Below are positions 52,034 to 61,548 of a stretch of DNA of 64,000 nucleotides, in pieces; positions within the stretch are counted from its first letter, which is position 1, and every line of letters starts with the position of its first letter. Source of the DNA: Pseudomonas sp. RGM2987 (GTDB lineage: Bacteria; Pseudomonadota; Gammaproteobacteria; Pseudomonadales; Pseudomonadaceae); the NCBI RefSeq assembly GCF_022952855.1, contig NZ_JALJDX010000220.1, forward strand, positions 1 through 64,000. The letters are read 5' to 3'. A model generated the notes under the pieces. The model saw nothing but the letters and a program-made list of their open reading frames with translations. It was not told where the DNA came from and did not search any database. The position numbers and the translations under genes were made by a program.

Positions 52034-53459
52034 TCAGCCCATCAGCGCCATCAACTGACGTGCGCCGAGCACGTTAATCGCTCTTTTCAGGTTATAGGCG
52101 TTCACCGCCAAAGCCATTTCGGCTCTCGTACCCTCAAGCTGTCGCAGCAAGAAGCGCGCGTTGCCAAATAGCCATTGTTTAAGGTTGCCGAACGGATGCT
52201 CCAGGATGATCTTCGGCTGACCATCATCTCGGGGTGCGCCTGCATTCGCCGCTCCATTCGCTCAAAAGCCTCTTCATGAGCATGGCGTGAGACATATCGA
52301 CGCTTGGCCTCGTTGCATTGCGCTTTCAGCGGACAGCTGGCGCAGTCGCTTACCGCCGCCTGGTAAATGCGATCTCCCTTACTGGTCTGTTTGAGTGTCA
52401 GCCACTTACCGGCTGGACATTGATAGCGATCCTGCGATGCATCGTAGGCAAACAGGGTTCGGTCAAAGAACACCTTCTCCTCGCCGCTTGAGTTAATTGA
52501 TCGATTGGGCGGTACATAAGCTGTGATGCTCCCATCATCACAGACCTGGAACTGCTTGCCATTTGAATAGGCCGCATCGGCAGCGACCGTCAGCTCATCT
52601 TGCTGCAAGTGTTCCTTGGCGGCCTTGGCCATCGGTTCAAGTTGCTTGCGATCATCGCTGTCCTGAGTCACTTCATGATGCAGGATCAGGCAATGCTCAG
52701 CGTCTAAGGCGGTTTGCACGTTGTATCCGACCCGCGGCGTGCGCATCATTCGAGCATCGCTTTCGTGGGTATTGAATTGCTCAAGTGCCATTGATTTCAT
52801 CAGCGCTTGGCACGTCAGATTGTTGGAATGCCTGATTTCAAGTTGCGCCAAAGCCGTCTTGATCGCGCGACGGTCAACCTTCTCGTCGGCTTCGTTTTTA
52901 TCCGTCTCATCCAGATCGGCCAGTCACTGGGCAATGCGTTTATCCAGCTTCTGCTCCTGGAGCTTTAGCCGCTGCAAACTCGTATGGCGCCGCGAGGAAG
53001 CAACAGCCTGGGACTTGCTGCCATCAATCGCCACCAAATCGCCCGCGATCAAACCCGCTGTGCGGCAAAACTGGACGAAAGCCCGGCACGTCGCAATAAA
53101 AGCGGGTTTGTTGTCTTTACGGAAGTCGGCGATGGTCTTGAAGTCGGGCTTGAGGCGGTTGATCAGCCACATCACTTCGATGTTGCGCTGGCACTCGGTC
53201 TCGAGACGCCGTGATGAACGGATGCGCTGGAAATAACCGTAGAGGGGCGCCCAGTGCCTTTAGGCGCTTTATCAAAGCCCAGTTGCACCAGATCCAGTTT
53301 GGCGACGTACAGGTCAATGACTCGAACGAGGTGATCCTCGGGGATCAACTCTTCCAGCGAGACCGGAAACAGGCTGGTCTGACTACGGGACTGCCCTTGG
53401 ATGTAGGCCATAACGAAAAATGCTCCGTATCTTTCGATACGGAGCATTTTTTTGAACAC
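52034..53459 (-). pseudogene. IS1182-family transposase, inactivated
   Basis: The product starts near YIQGQSRSQTSLFPVSLEEL and shows IDLYVAKLDLVQLGFDKAPK, VMWLINRLKPDFKTIADFRK, LVAIDGSKSQAVASSRRHTS, GYNVQTALDAEHCLILHHEV and AADAAYSNGKQF, all IS1182 hallmarks. Defects: about 25 bases missing after KGTGRP (near 53255), an in-frame TGA after DKRIAQ (about 52925), and a frameshift near HPEMM (about 52225). Beyond that shift another frame reads LEHPFGNLKQWLFGNARFLL and ends at 52034. Confidence 0.88.
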
Positions 53460-53486
53460 CGCGCAGATTGCTAGGTTTTCACACAG

Positions 53487-53581
53487 TCTGAGTAGGAGAG
53501 CTTTTCAATGGCTTTAGTGATCGCGAGCTTATTTTCATTGAGTTTGAATAGCATCGAGGGAAGCAGGTCTTTGTTGACCAT
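53487..53581 (-). pseudogene. Small gene truncated by the IS1182-type element
   Basis: The minus-strand frame starts at ATG 53581 and reads MVNKDLLPSMLFKLNENKLA then ITKAIEKLSY before entering the IS end. It resembles short helical orphan proteins of Pseudomonas that normally continue beyond this point. The IS insertion removed its C-terminal half. Confidence 0.55.
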
Positions 53582-53889
53582 TGATCGATCCTCCGTTGGG
53601 CGAAGCACGCATAGGAACCAATGTGGCCAACTAAAACCCGAACTTAGATGCCAGACGTCATTTTCAAAGAATCCCACGGCGTCGCGTGTCATCAACTGCA
53701 CCGGCTAGATGCGCAGCTCGGGGGGCAGGTGATCGAGATTGGAGAGCGAAATCATGGCGCCGATTTTGCCAGAGCAGCCAATTTGCGGCGATAGGTCGAT
53801 GGACTAATGGCGGCCGTTAAAGCAGCGTGATCAAGCCTTCGGAACTTGCACGTTGCCATGGCAGGCACAGCACCAATGCCTGAAGCTGC

Positions 53890-54120
53890 TCGGTTCAGTT
53901 CCATTTCAGATCCATGAAGAATGCCAGACCAGTGAAATCTGCCTTGATTCAATCGGCGAGCAGCCAACCAGATCCCGAAGCCGTCATGCACCAGAATTTT
54001 CATCCGAGTGGCGCGGCGATTGGCGAGCAGATAAGCACAATGTGGCTGTGCCGCACCGAGCACCGCGACCACCCGCACAAGCACTGTTTCGGTGCCGGAG
54101 CGCGCTGCAGGAGTGCAGCG
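53890..54120 (-). pseudogene. IS66-family TnpB C-terminal fragment
   Basis: The minus-strand frame reads VRVVAVLGAAQPHCAYLLAN then RRATRMKILVHDGFGIWLAA and RRLNQGRFHWSGI, the typical C-terminal TnpB block of IS66 elements. The beginning (about 54120) and the end (after SEMEL) are lost. It is on the opposite strand to the TnpB fragment at 51.8 kb, so it comes from another copy or an inverted piece. Confidence 0.75.
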
Positions 54121-54224
54121 ACAATTTAGCATCCGAAAATTGACATTGACCGCTGGTCGAAAAGCAATACTCAATCGAGGGTGTGGGCTGAAGTGTGGGT
54201 TGTGAGTTTTTGCTAAACGGTAGA

Positions 54225-54260
54225 AACGTTAAAGCCCTGAATAATCAGGGCTTTAACGTT
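54225..54260 (-). terminator. Terminator of tRNA-Ser
   Basis: A perfect inverted repeat with 16-bp arms (AACGTTAAAGCCCTGA) and a 4-nt loop lies 7 bp beyond the CCA end of tRNA-Ser on the minus strand. Confidence 0.88.
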
Positions 54261-54266
54261 AGAAAA

Positions 54267-54354
54267 TGGCGGAGGCGATGGGATTCGAACTCATGGACCT
54301 GTTACAGTCGACGGTTTTCAAGACCGTTGCCTTAAACCACTCGGCCACACCTCC
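54267..54354 (-). tRNA. tRNA-Ser (anticodon UGA)
   Basis: An 88-nt class II tRNA on the minus strand: acceptor GGAGGTG / CGCCTCC, anticodon loop CTTGAAA with TGA, a long variable arm, T-arm GAGTTCGAATC and encoded CCA. Its 3' end faces the accessory region, making it a plausible island attachment site. Core-like genes resume on its other side. Confidence 0.97.
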
Positions 54355-54478
54355 GTATTGCGTTGCGGGCGCCATAATACCCGAATGAAACACACTGTCA
54401 AACTCTCTACGTAGCTTGTTACAGAGCGTCTGTTATTATCCTTGCCACTGAATGTTTCAAAACCGGAGGAGTGTCGCC

Positions 54479-55150
54479 ATGCGCGAACAGGATTACGCAG
54501 TGAACAACAGCGTGCAGGCTGAGCAGCTAGAGGTTAGCCGCGTCCTGCGCAACACTTATGGCCTGCTGGCACTCACGCTCGCTTTCAGCGGCGTGATGGC
54601 CTATGTCGCACAACAGATGCGGGTGGGTTACCCGAACATCTTCGTCGTGCTGATCGGTTTCTATGGCCTTTTCTTCCTGACCAACAAACTCCGTGATTCG
54701 GCCTGGGGCCTGGTATCGGCCTTCGCCCTGACCGGTTTCATGGGTTTCCTGCTGGGCCCGATCCTCAACCGCTACCTGCAAATGCAGGGCGGCGCTGAAG
54801 TCGTCAGCTCGGCCTTCGCCATGACCGCACTGGTGTTTGGTGGCCTGTCCGCCTACGTGCTGATCAGCCGCAAGGACATGAGTTTCCTGGGCGGCTTCAT
54901 CACCGCTGGTTTCTTCGTGTTGATGGGTGCGGTACTGGCCAGCTTCTTCTTCCAGATCAGCGGCCTGCAACTGGCGATCAGCGCTGGCTTCGTACTGTTT
55001 TCGTCGGTCTGCATCCTGTACCAGACCAGCGCGATCATCCACGGCGGCGAGCGCAACTACATCATGGCGACCATCAGCCTGTATGTGTCGATCTACAACC
55101 TGTTTGTCAGCCTGCTACAGCTGTTTGGCCTGATGGGGCGTGACGACTGA
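54479..55150 (+). CDS. YccA/Bax-inhibitor-1 family membrane protein
   Basis: The 223-residue protein has seven predicted membrane helices, starting RVLRNTYGLLALTLAFSGVM and ending with the family's acidic tail (LMGRDD). YccA interacts with the FtsH protease and modulates membrane protein turnover. AACCGGAGGAG precedes ATG 54479. A strong terminator follows. Its place beside tRNA-Ser matches my recollection of Pseudomonas core synteny. Confidence 0.92.
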   Translation: MREQDYAVNNSVQAEQLEVSRVLRNTYGLLALTLAFSGVMAYVAQQMRVGYPNIFVVLIGFYGLFFLTNKLRDSAWGLVSAFALTGFMGFLLGPILNRYLQMQGGAEVVSSAFAMTALVFGGLSAYVLISRKDMSFLGGFITAGFFVLMGAVLASFFFQISGLQLAISAGFVLFSSVCILYQTSAIIHGGERNYIMATISLYVSIYNLFVSLLQLFGLMGRDD

Positions 55151-55166
55151 TCGCATCGCGGTACAT

Positions 55167-55208
55167 AAAACGGCGCTTTCCCGAGTAGGGGAAGCGCCGT
55201 TTTTTTTG
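55167..55208 (+). terminator. Rho-independent terminator after yccA-type gene
   Basis: AAAACGGCGCTTTCCC and GGGGAAGCGCCGTTTT form a long stem, ending in eight T residues. Confidence 0.95.
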
Positions 55209-55263
55209 GTTTGGATTTGCGTACATATCCGTGCTGCGATGACTGCTGCACCACGTTCCAAGT

Positions 55264-55285
55264 GTGGGAGCGGGCTTGCCCGCGA
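55264..55285. repeat. Single REP element
   Basis: GTGGGAGCGGGCTTGCCCGC, continuing GA, is a lone arm; the complementary copy is not present nearby. It is the first REP after the 32-kb stretch with none. The rest of the 480-bp gap before the next gene (55209-55687) shows nothing that I can assign. Confidence 0.8.
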
Positions 55286-55687
55286 AGGCGTCGTGTCATT
55301 CATATCCAGCCTTTCGCCTCACAACGGTTTCCCAGAGACCGCTGCAATAGCCAATGACTCACAAAAATCCCCAACATGATGGCGCTCCCGAATAATTGAT
55401 CTACACCTATGACAAGGGATCGCATTTGCCAGGGCCAGCATGAGGCCGGCCAGCCAATCACAGCGCGAAATCTTCGCCGCACACTCCCTCGATATCGTTC
55501 GCATTCGGCTACAAGGCCAGGTCTGATTGCGCCCGCTTTCCGGGCGTGAAGGAGGTGCGTCACATCACAATAGCGTGGACCGTGAGCGGGTCTGGGCATT
55601 GTGCCCAGGCCTGATAACAGAAGGAGACCCTGCGCATCGGCCAGCCATTCGATGGGACGGCAGGCGTTTCCCTATAAGGAGATATCG

Positions 55688-57037
55688 ATGAACCATCCCC
55701 AAGGAAAGATCGCAGCACTGCTAGCCCTCGCAGGTACTTTATCCATGTCGGCCGTCCAGGCCGGTACCTTCCCTGATTTCGGCTTCGCTCCGCCCAAAAG
55801 TGCCTATGCCGGGCAATTGTTCCAGCTCAGCCAGGACTATCCTACCGTGGCACCCGGGCCTGCTTCGATGCCGACATTCTTCAAAAACCTGCCCACGACA
55901 TTCAGCAACGATTTTGAAACCTGGCGCTCGTACATGAACGAGGTAAAGGCGTATTGCCTGGAAGGCAATACCGAGATTGCCTGGGATGTGCAGAAGAACA
56001 AGGTCCGCCGCTGGTATCACATGCCCTGGCAGCATTACGGACCCAACGGCCGTGAGGGTATTCGTGGCCTGACCAAGGAGGCTCCGATCAAGCCATTGCA
56101 ATTGGCGAGTACTCAGACAGGCAGTGGGCAAACCTATGCTGTCGGCATCTACAACGATATAGGTGCCTATACCATTGGCCAGGTCTGGAAAGACCCGCAG
56201 AATCCTGATCCAAGCTACACGTCGCAGCCCAAAAGCTTCCCCAACGGTACCGTGGTCTGCAAAGCGTTGTTTGCCGACATAGACGCCACCACCGTCCCGT
56301 CCCTGGCCAATCCTTTGCTGTGGAATGCCTACACCACCAAGACGTTCACTTCGACCGACCGGGCGGTGACAAAAGTCGCGCTGATCCAGATGGATATCGC
56401 TGTACGCGACACCCGCGTGAAAGATACCGGTTGGCTTTTCGGGACGTTCCAGTACAACGGCGCCGTGACGGGCAAGGCTAACTGGAACAACCTGGTGCCG
56501 GTGGGAATCATGTGGGGCAACGATCCCAAGGATAACGGCAACGCGTTCACCAACCCGACGCCGACCGAAACCAAAATCAACCCGGCCCTGAAACAGAGCG
56601 CGATCAATGCCAACACCAAGGAGTTGCCGCCGACCCATCTGGGTTGGAACGGACGCCTCAACGGCCCGGTGGACAATCCCCAGGCGTCCTGCATGAGTTG
56701 CCATATGACCGCTGAGTACCAGCAATTGGCGCCGATGAACCCGACCTTCCAGCCCAACCCGCCGCCGGTAGGCGGGGATGTCTGGATGAAATGGTTCCAG
56801 AACATCCCGGCCGGGCAACCCTTTTCACCGCACACCCAAAGTACCGACTACAGTCTGCAATTGTCTGCCGCACTGGCAAATTTCTACGACTGGAAATGCA
56901 ACCACAGCGGCGTGTATGCAGACGGCAAAAATGCCTGCGATAAAATCAAGCCCACTAACCTGATGAAAGCGAGCAATGCGCCTCAGCAAGAGGTGTACAA
57001 AGTGCAACGCAGTCCAGAAGTGGAAGGCCTGGAATAG
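55688..57037 (+). CDS. Secreted single-heme cytochrome c-like protein
   Basis: The 449-residue protein starts at ATG 55688 after AAGGAGATATCG. The signal peptide is KIAALLALAGTLSMSAVQAG. A single CxxCH heme-binding motif (QASCMSCHMTAEY, about residue 340) lies in the C-terminal third. The large preceding region (WYHMPWQHYGPNGREGIRGL, YNDIGAYTIGQVWKDP) has no domain that I can name. It should be periplasmic with one covalent heme. The gene stands alone ahead of a convergent Lrp gene. Confidence 0.82.
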   Translation: MNHPQGKIAALLALAGTLSMSAVQAGTFPDFGFAPPKSAYAGQLFQLSQDYPTVAPGPASMPTFFKNLPTTFSNDFETWRSYMNEVKAYCLEGNTEIAWDVQKNKVRRWYHMPWQHYGPNGREGIRGLTKEAPIKPLQLASTQTGSGQTYAVGIYNDIGAYTIGQVWKDPQNPDPSYTSQPKSFPNGTVVCKALFADIDATTVPSLANPLLWNAYTTKTFTSTDRAVTKVALIQMDIAVRDTRVKDTGWLFGTFQYNGAVTGKANWNNLVPVGIMWGNDPKDNGNAFTNPTPTETKINPALKQSAINANTKELPPTHLGWNGRLNGPVDNPQASCMSCHMTAEYQQLAPMNPTFQPNPPPVGGDVWMKWFQNIPAGQPFSPHTQSTDYSLQLSAALANFYDWKCNHSGVYADGKNACDKIKPTNLMKASNAPQQEVYKVQRSPEVEGLE

Positions 57038-57083
57038 CGTGCCGACCGGCCCCGGACACACCGGGGCCGGAACCTGATGCCGC

Positions 57084-57521
57084 TCAAACCATCGGCGGCA
57101 AGCGCCGCTTGACCGGGGTCTTCTTGACGATAGCCGTACTGGTCTCGGCGTGGACATTGAGTTTGTCCAGCAGAGTGTCCAATTGCTCCATCGAGCGCAC
57201 ATGCAGTCGAGCGATGAAGCAGTCGTCGCCGGTCACCTTGTCGCATTCGGTAAACTCGGCTATTGCCTGGATCTGTCGTTCCACCTCCTGCAATTGGCCC
57301 GGTAACGGTCGAATCCGCACGATAGCCTGGAGCTGATAACCGAAGCTCCTGGGGTCCACCTCGACGGTATAAGCCCTGAGCACACCACGTTCCTCAAGCC
57401 TTCGCAGGCGCTCGGCAACGCTGGGCGAGGACAGGCCGCTCAGGTTCGCCAGGGCCTTGAGGGAGCGGCGCGAGTCTTCCATCAGGGCGCTGATGAGAAT
57501 CTGGTCGATATCGTCAGTCAT
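57084..57521 (-). CDS. Lrp/AsnC-family regulator
   Basis: The 145-residue protein has an N-terminal helix-turn-helix (LSGLSSPSVAERLRRLEERG) and a RAM effector domain (VRIRPLPGQLQEVERQIQAI, VTGDDCFIARLHVRSMEQLD). GGAG precedes ATG 57521. It is divergent from an EamA exporter, a common regulator-exporter pairing for amino acids. The last residues (VKKTPVKRRLPPMV) are typical of the family. Confidence 0.92.
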   Translation of the reverse strand: MTDDIDQILISALMEDSRRSLKALANLSGLSSPSVAERLRRLEERGVLRAYTVEVDPRSFGYQLQAIVRIRPLPGQLQEVERQIQAIAEFTECDKVTGDDCFIARLHVRSMEQLDTLLDKLNVHAETSTAIVKKTPVKRRLPPMV

Positions 57522-57653
57522 CGTGACTCCATTAGGCGAATCAGCAAAATTGCCTTGATAAAAAAGGTCAAGGCGCAGTCTAGCCTTTTTCAAGCTATGG
57601 AGCAGCCCCGTGCTGGCTCGGCATACTGGGCTCACTTGTGAAGGAGCCTGAAG

Positions 57654-58547
57654 ATGGATAAGTCCCTACGCCGTGGTTCGCTGGAAATGACGGCCGCCAT
57701 GCTGATTTCCGGAACCATAGGCTGGTTCGTGCTGGTCTCGGGCCTGCCGGTGCCGGATGTGGTGTTTTGGCGCTGCGTATTCGGCGCCGTGACCCTGCTG
57801 TTGATCTGCGCCGGTTTCGGCTTCCTGCGCCCGGGCATTCTGACGCGTACCACCTTTATGCTGGCGGTGCTCAGCGGGGTGGCGATCGTGGGCAACTGGG
57901 TGTTGTTGTTCGCTTCCTACTCTCGGGCGTCGATTGCCATTGGTACTGCGGTCTACAACGTCCAGCCGTTCATGCTGGTCGGGTTGGCGGCGCTGTTCCT
58001 GGGGGAAAAGATCACCGCGCAGAAACTGTTCTGGCTCGCGGTCTCGTTTCTCGGAATGCTGGCCATCGTCAGCGCGCATGGCGAGCAGGGGCAGGGCGGC
58101 GGCGACTATCTGGTGGGCATTGCATTGGCGCTGGGTGCAGCGTTGCTGTATGCGATCGCGGCGTTGATCGTCAAGCGCCTGACCGGCACGCCACCGCACT
58201 TGATTGCGCTGGTGCAGGTCAGCACAGGTGTGCTGTTGCTGGCACCCTGGGCGAATTTCTCGGCCTTGCCGCAACAGCCTGAAGGTTGGGCCAGCCTCAT
58301 CACCGTCGGCATCGTTCACACCGGCGTGATGTATGTGTTGCTGTACAGCGCAATCCAACGCTTGCCCACCGCGATTACCGGCGCGCTGTCGTTCATCTAT
58401 CCCATCGCGGCGATCTTCGTCGACTGGTTTGCCTTCGGCCATCGACTGGAGTCGCTGCAATGGCTCGGCGTAGCGGCGATCCTGCTGGCGGCTGCCGGCA
58501 TGCAACAGGGCTGGGGCATCAAGCTACGTCGCCCAGCCCTGTCGTAA
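57654..58547 (+). CDS. EamA/DMT-family transporter
   Basis: The 297-residue protein has ten predicted membrane helices in two EamA repeats; the first half ends near FLGEKITAQKLFWLAVSFLG and the second ends near FAFGHRLESLQWLGVAAILL. GAAGGAGCC precedes the ATG. Divergence from an Lrp-type regulator suggests export of amino acids or related metabolites. The intergenic region of 132 bp must carry both promoters. Confidence 0.92.
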   Translation: MDKSLRRGSLEMTAAMLISGTIGWFVLVSGLPVPDVVFWRCVFGAVTLLLICAGFGFLRPGILTRTTFMLAVLSGVAIVGNWVLLFASYSRASIAIGTAVYNVQPFMLVGLAALFLGEKITAQKLFWLAVSFLGMLAIVSAHGEQGQGGGDYLVGIALALGAALLYAIAALIVKRLTGTPPHLIALVQVSTGVLLLAPWANFSALPQQPEGWASLITVGIVHTGVMYVLLYSAIQRLPTAITGALSFIYPIAAIFVDWFAFGHRLESLQWLGVAAILLAAAGMQQGWGIKLRRPALS

Positions 58548-58554
58548 TGCACCG

Positions 58555-60180
58555 TCAGAAGATGTAATCGGTGGTCAGGAAGTTTGAATCCCGCTCCCGG
58601 ATGATGTCGCTGATCAACGCTTTGTTGCTGTCCTGGAACTTGGTCGCAACGAGGGTGCGGATGGAAAACGTACGCAGCGCATCGTGGACGGACAAGGTGC
58701 CCTCAGCCGAGTTTTTCCGGCCATTGAAGGGAAATGTGTCCGGACCACGCTGGCACTGGGCGTTGATGTTGATACGGCCGACCTGGTTGGCAAAGGTGTC
58801 CACCAGCTTGCCGACTTGTGCCGGATCGGTGCCGAAAATGCTCAGTTGCTGGCCGAAGTCGGACTCAAGCACGTAATCGACCACGGTGTTGAGGTCACGA
58901 TAAGGCACGATGGGCACCACCGGGCCGAACTGTTCTTCGTGATAGACGCGCATGGCGGTATTCACCGGATAGAGCACCGCGGGGTAGAAGAACGAGCTGC
59001 GCGATTCGCCACCGTGAGCATTCTGCACGGCTGCGCCTTTGGCGACCGCATCGGCCACCAATGAGTGCAGGTAATCGACCTTGCCCGCTTCGGGCAGCGG
59101 CGTCAGCGCCACACCATCTTCCCACGGCATGCCGGGTTTCAAGGCGGCAAGCCGGGCATTGAATTTCTCGATGAAGGCCGGCGCCACGTCTTCATGGACA
59201 AACAGGATCTTCAACGCCGTGCAGCGCTGGCCATTGAAAGACAGTGAGCCGGTCAGGGCCTCGCTGACGGCGTTGTCCAGGTCCACGTCCGGCAGCACCA
59301 GGCCAGGGTTCTTCGCGTCCAGCCCGAGGGCGGCACGCAAGCGGTGCGGACGCGGATGAAGTTTCTTCAGGTCACTGGCGGCCTTGTTGGTGCCGATGAA
59401 CGCGAAGATGTCGATCTTGCCGCTGGCCATCAGCGCACTGACAGTTTCCCGGCCGCTGCCGTAGATCACATTGATCACCCCGGCCGGGAAGCTGTCGCGG
59501 AAGGCTTCGAGCAAGGGGCGTATCAGCAGTACGCCAAGCTTGGCCGGCTTGAACACCACGGTGTTGCCCATGATCAGCGCAGGAATCAGAGTGGTGAAGG
59601 TCTCGTTCAGCGGATAGTTGTAAGGGCCCATGCACAGCGCCACGCCCAGCGGCACGCGACGGATTTGCCCGAGGGTGTCCTGTTCCAGCTCGAAGCGGCT
59701 GGAGCGCCGGTCCAGTTCCTTGAGGGCGTTGATGGTGTCGACGATGTAGTCACAGGTGCGGTCGAACTCCTTCTGCGAGTCCTTGAGGTTCTTGCCGATT
59801 TCCCACATCAGCAGCTTGACCACCGCCTCCCGTTGTTCACGCATGCGCGCCAGGAACGCTTCGACATGAGCGATGCGTTCGGCCACGCGCATCGTCGGCC
59901 ACTGGCCCTGGCCTCGATCGTAGGCACGCACGGCAGCGTCAAGGGCGGTGAGGGCCGTGTCGGCATCCAGCAGCGGCGTGCTGCCGAGAATCACTTGCTC
60001 ATCGCCATCGGCACGTGTCAAGTAGACCGGGCTGCGGACCACGGCCAGTGGCCCCTGCCAGGTACGCAGCACGCCGTCGACCAGGTACTCGCGCTGCTCT
60101 GTCGGGCCTTCGAGGCGATAAGCGTCCGGGATATCGGCAGCGTCGGGGAACAGGTCGGCGAGGAAGGGGGCTTTGGTCAT
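58555..60180 (-). CDS. Aldehyde dehydrogenase, NADP-dependent glyceraldehyde-3-phosphate dehydrogenase-like
   Basis: The 541-residue protein belongs to the non-phosphorylating GAPDH-like branch of the ALDH superfamily. It has GVALCMGPYNYPLNETFTTL, the cofactor segment ALIMGNTVVFKPAKLG, FIGTNKAAS, the catalytic cysteine in SFNGQRCTALK (C320) and the C-terminal NINAQCQRGPDTFPFNGRKN. The position of the usual general-base glutamate appears as Asp288 in LGLDAKNPG. It stands alone on the minus strand, 7 bp from the convergent EamA stop. Confidence 0.88.
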   Translation of the reverse strand: MTKAPFLADLFPDAADIPDAYRLEGPTEQREYLVDGVLRTWQGPLAVVRSPVYLTRADGDEQVILGSTPLLDADTALTALDAAVRAYDRGQGQWPTMRVAERIAHVEAFLARMREQREAVVKLLMWEIGKNLKDSQKEFDRTCDYIVDTINALKELDRRSSRFELEQDTLGQIRRVPLGVALCMGPYNYPLNETFTTLIPALIMGNTVVFKPAKLGVLLIRPLLEAFRDSFPAGVINVIYGSGRETVSALMASGKIDIFAFIGTNKAASDLKKLHPRPHRLRAALGLDAKNPGLVLPDVDLDNAVSEALTGSLSFNGQRCTALKILFVHEDVAPAFIEKFNARLAALKPGMPWEDGVALTPLPEAGKVDYLHSLVADAVAKGAAVQNAHGGESRSSFFYPAVLYPVNTAMRVYHEEQFGPVVPIVPYRDLNTVVDYVLESDFGQQLSIFGTDPAQVGKLVDTFANQVGRININAQCQRGPDTFPFNGRKNSAEGTLSVHDALRTFSIRTLVATKFQDSNKALISDIIRERDSNFLTTDYIF

Positions 60181-60365
60181 GTCGTTACTCCATCAATGAA
60201 ATGAGCCATGGGCAGGCTTGCAGGCGTAGATCGCTTTTAGGGTTATACGCCTTAATGGAGGTGGTTTTTAAGTGGGATGGGCCAGCGATGGTTTTTCTGA
60301 TCGTTCTCGACCTGGGCTAATGCAGCGGGCCGGCGACTGGCTGCGCCGGCCCTGTCTCGCGGAAT

Positions 60366-61274
60366 TTACCAGCGCATCCGCACGCCCATGCTGGTGATGA
60401 TGCCGTTCAGGTCGTTGTCGTCGACATCGCTGCTGTAGTCGGCACTGACATACAGGCTCACCGCCGGCGTGACCCGGGCCACCAGGCCCAGGCCGACTTC
60501 CACGGTGGACGACTTGCGACTGCTGCTGATCTTGTCGACCTTGTCCAGGCTCAAGGTCTCGGTGTTCTGCACGGTGTGCCACAGGTTGGTCCGCACATAG
60601 GGCTCCACGCCCAGGCCGTTGAGCTGGTAGCGGCCTTTGAGTCGCGCGCCGACACGCCCGCTCCAGGCGCTCATTTCGTTACGGCTGCCGTTCTCAGCGT
60701 TCGGTGTGTCGAGGGAGACGCGCTGGTTGATCAATTGCGCCTGGGGTTCGACCACCCAATTGGTGGAGATGCCGATCGCAAAGCCACCTTCGACCGACAG
60801 CGTCACCGCGCTGCCTTCGGCCGCCTGGCGTTGGCCTTGTTCGGTCCGACTGTAGCCGTTGACCCGGCCACCACTGGCACTGAGGTCCACATGCCAGCCC
60901 GTCGGGCCGGTCAGGCTCCAGTAGGCGCCGAGGCTTGGACCGTGCAGGTTCAGCGCGTCAGTTTCCGACTGGGCCATGACGGGCGTCACCAGCACGCCGC
61001 CGGCGGTGGTAATGATTTGATTCTGTCCGCTGACCAGGCCCATGCGCTGGGTGTGGCCGCTGTCGTTGCGCAACGTGAACAGTGCGGGGCTTCGGTTCGA
61101 CGCGTCCCGGCCAGGGCCGGCGTTCAGGCTGTCGGGTGCAGGTGAGCCATACCAGGGCTTGGTGAGTTCTTCAGCGGGCCAGGCCTGTACTTCCATGGAT
61201 GAAAGCAGCAGCAATGAAGTCGAGACGGTGTAGAAGGTCGTGGTGATCTCTTGGGGGCGGAAGGAAGTTTTCAT
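60366..61274 (-). CDS. Autotransporter beta-barrel protein without passenger
   Basis: The 302-residue protein starts at ATG 61274 (MKTSFRPQEITTTFYTVSTS, then LLLLSSMEVQA signal) with AAGGCAGG upstream. After a short N-terminal segment it is almost entirely an autotransporter-type barrel: LGAYWSLTGPTGWHVDLSAS, VEGGFAIGISTNWVVEPQAQ, GARLKGRYQLNGLGVEPYVR and a terminal VRMRW with the final aromatic. It parallels the barrel of the next gene (61549 onward), so the two are paralogues, this one having lost its passenger. Confidence 0.85.
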   Translation of the reverse strand: MKTSFRPQEITTTFYTVSTSLLLLSSMEVQAWPAEELTKPWYGSPAPDSLNAGPGRDASNRSPALFTLRNDSGHTQRMGLVSGQNQIITTAGGVLVTPVMAQSETDALNLHGPSLGAYWSLTGPTGWHVDLSASGGRVNGYSRTEQGQRQAAEGSAVTLSVEGGFAIGISTNWVVEPQAQLINQRVSLDTPNAENGSRNEMSAWSGRVGARLKGRYQLNGLGVEPYVRTNLWHTVQNTETLSLDKVDKISSSRKSSTVEVGLGLVARVTPAVSLYVSADYSSDVDDNDLNGIITSMGVRMRW

Positions 61275-61548
61275 GGGGGCCTGCCTTGCAATCGCATGCG
61301 TTTCTCGCTTTCTGGCGTCTCTCCTACCCCGAATGAGGGGCGACCGAATTGATAGGGCAAGCCGCTGGCGGCCCGTCGCTACGGGTTCCAGAGGCTGCCC
61401 CTGACTGTGTTTCCGGGGGTAGTACGCTGTAGTCAAGAAGACCGATGCGGCTGCGTCAAGAAAACCGCCAATGTATAGAAACTCTCGATTAGCCAATCTA
61501 ACGGAGTGATTACTCTGGCATATTTTCTGTCAACGGATCGTCGCCGGC

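Larger units (their letters stand above)
51941..53486 (-). mobile_element. IS1182-family insertion sequence, defective
   Basis: The element is bounded by perfect 12-bp inverted repeats, CTGTGTGAAAAC at 51941-51952 and GTTTTCACACAG at 53475-53486, giving 1546 bp. It contains one broken minus-strand transposase gene and an internal terminator near the left end. No clear target-site duplication is visible. It interrupts a small gene on the right and abuts an IS66 fragment on the left. Confidence 0.88.
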
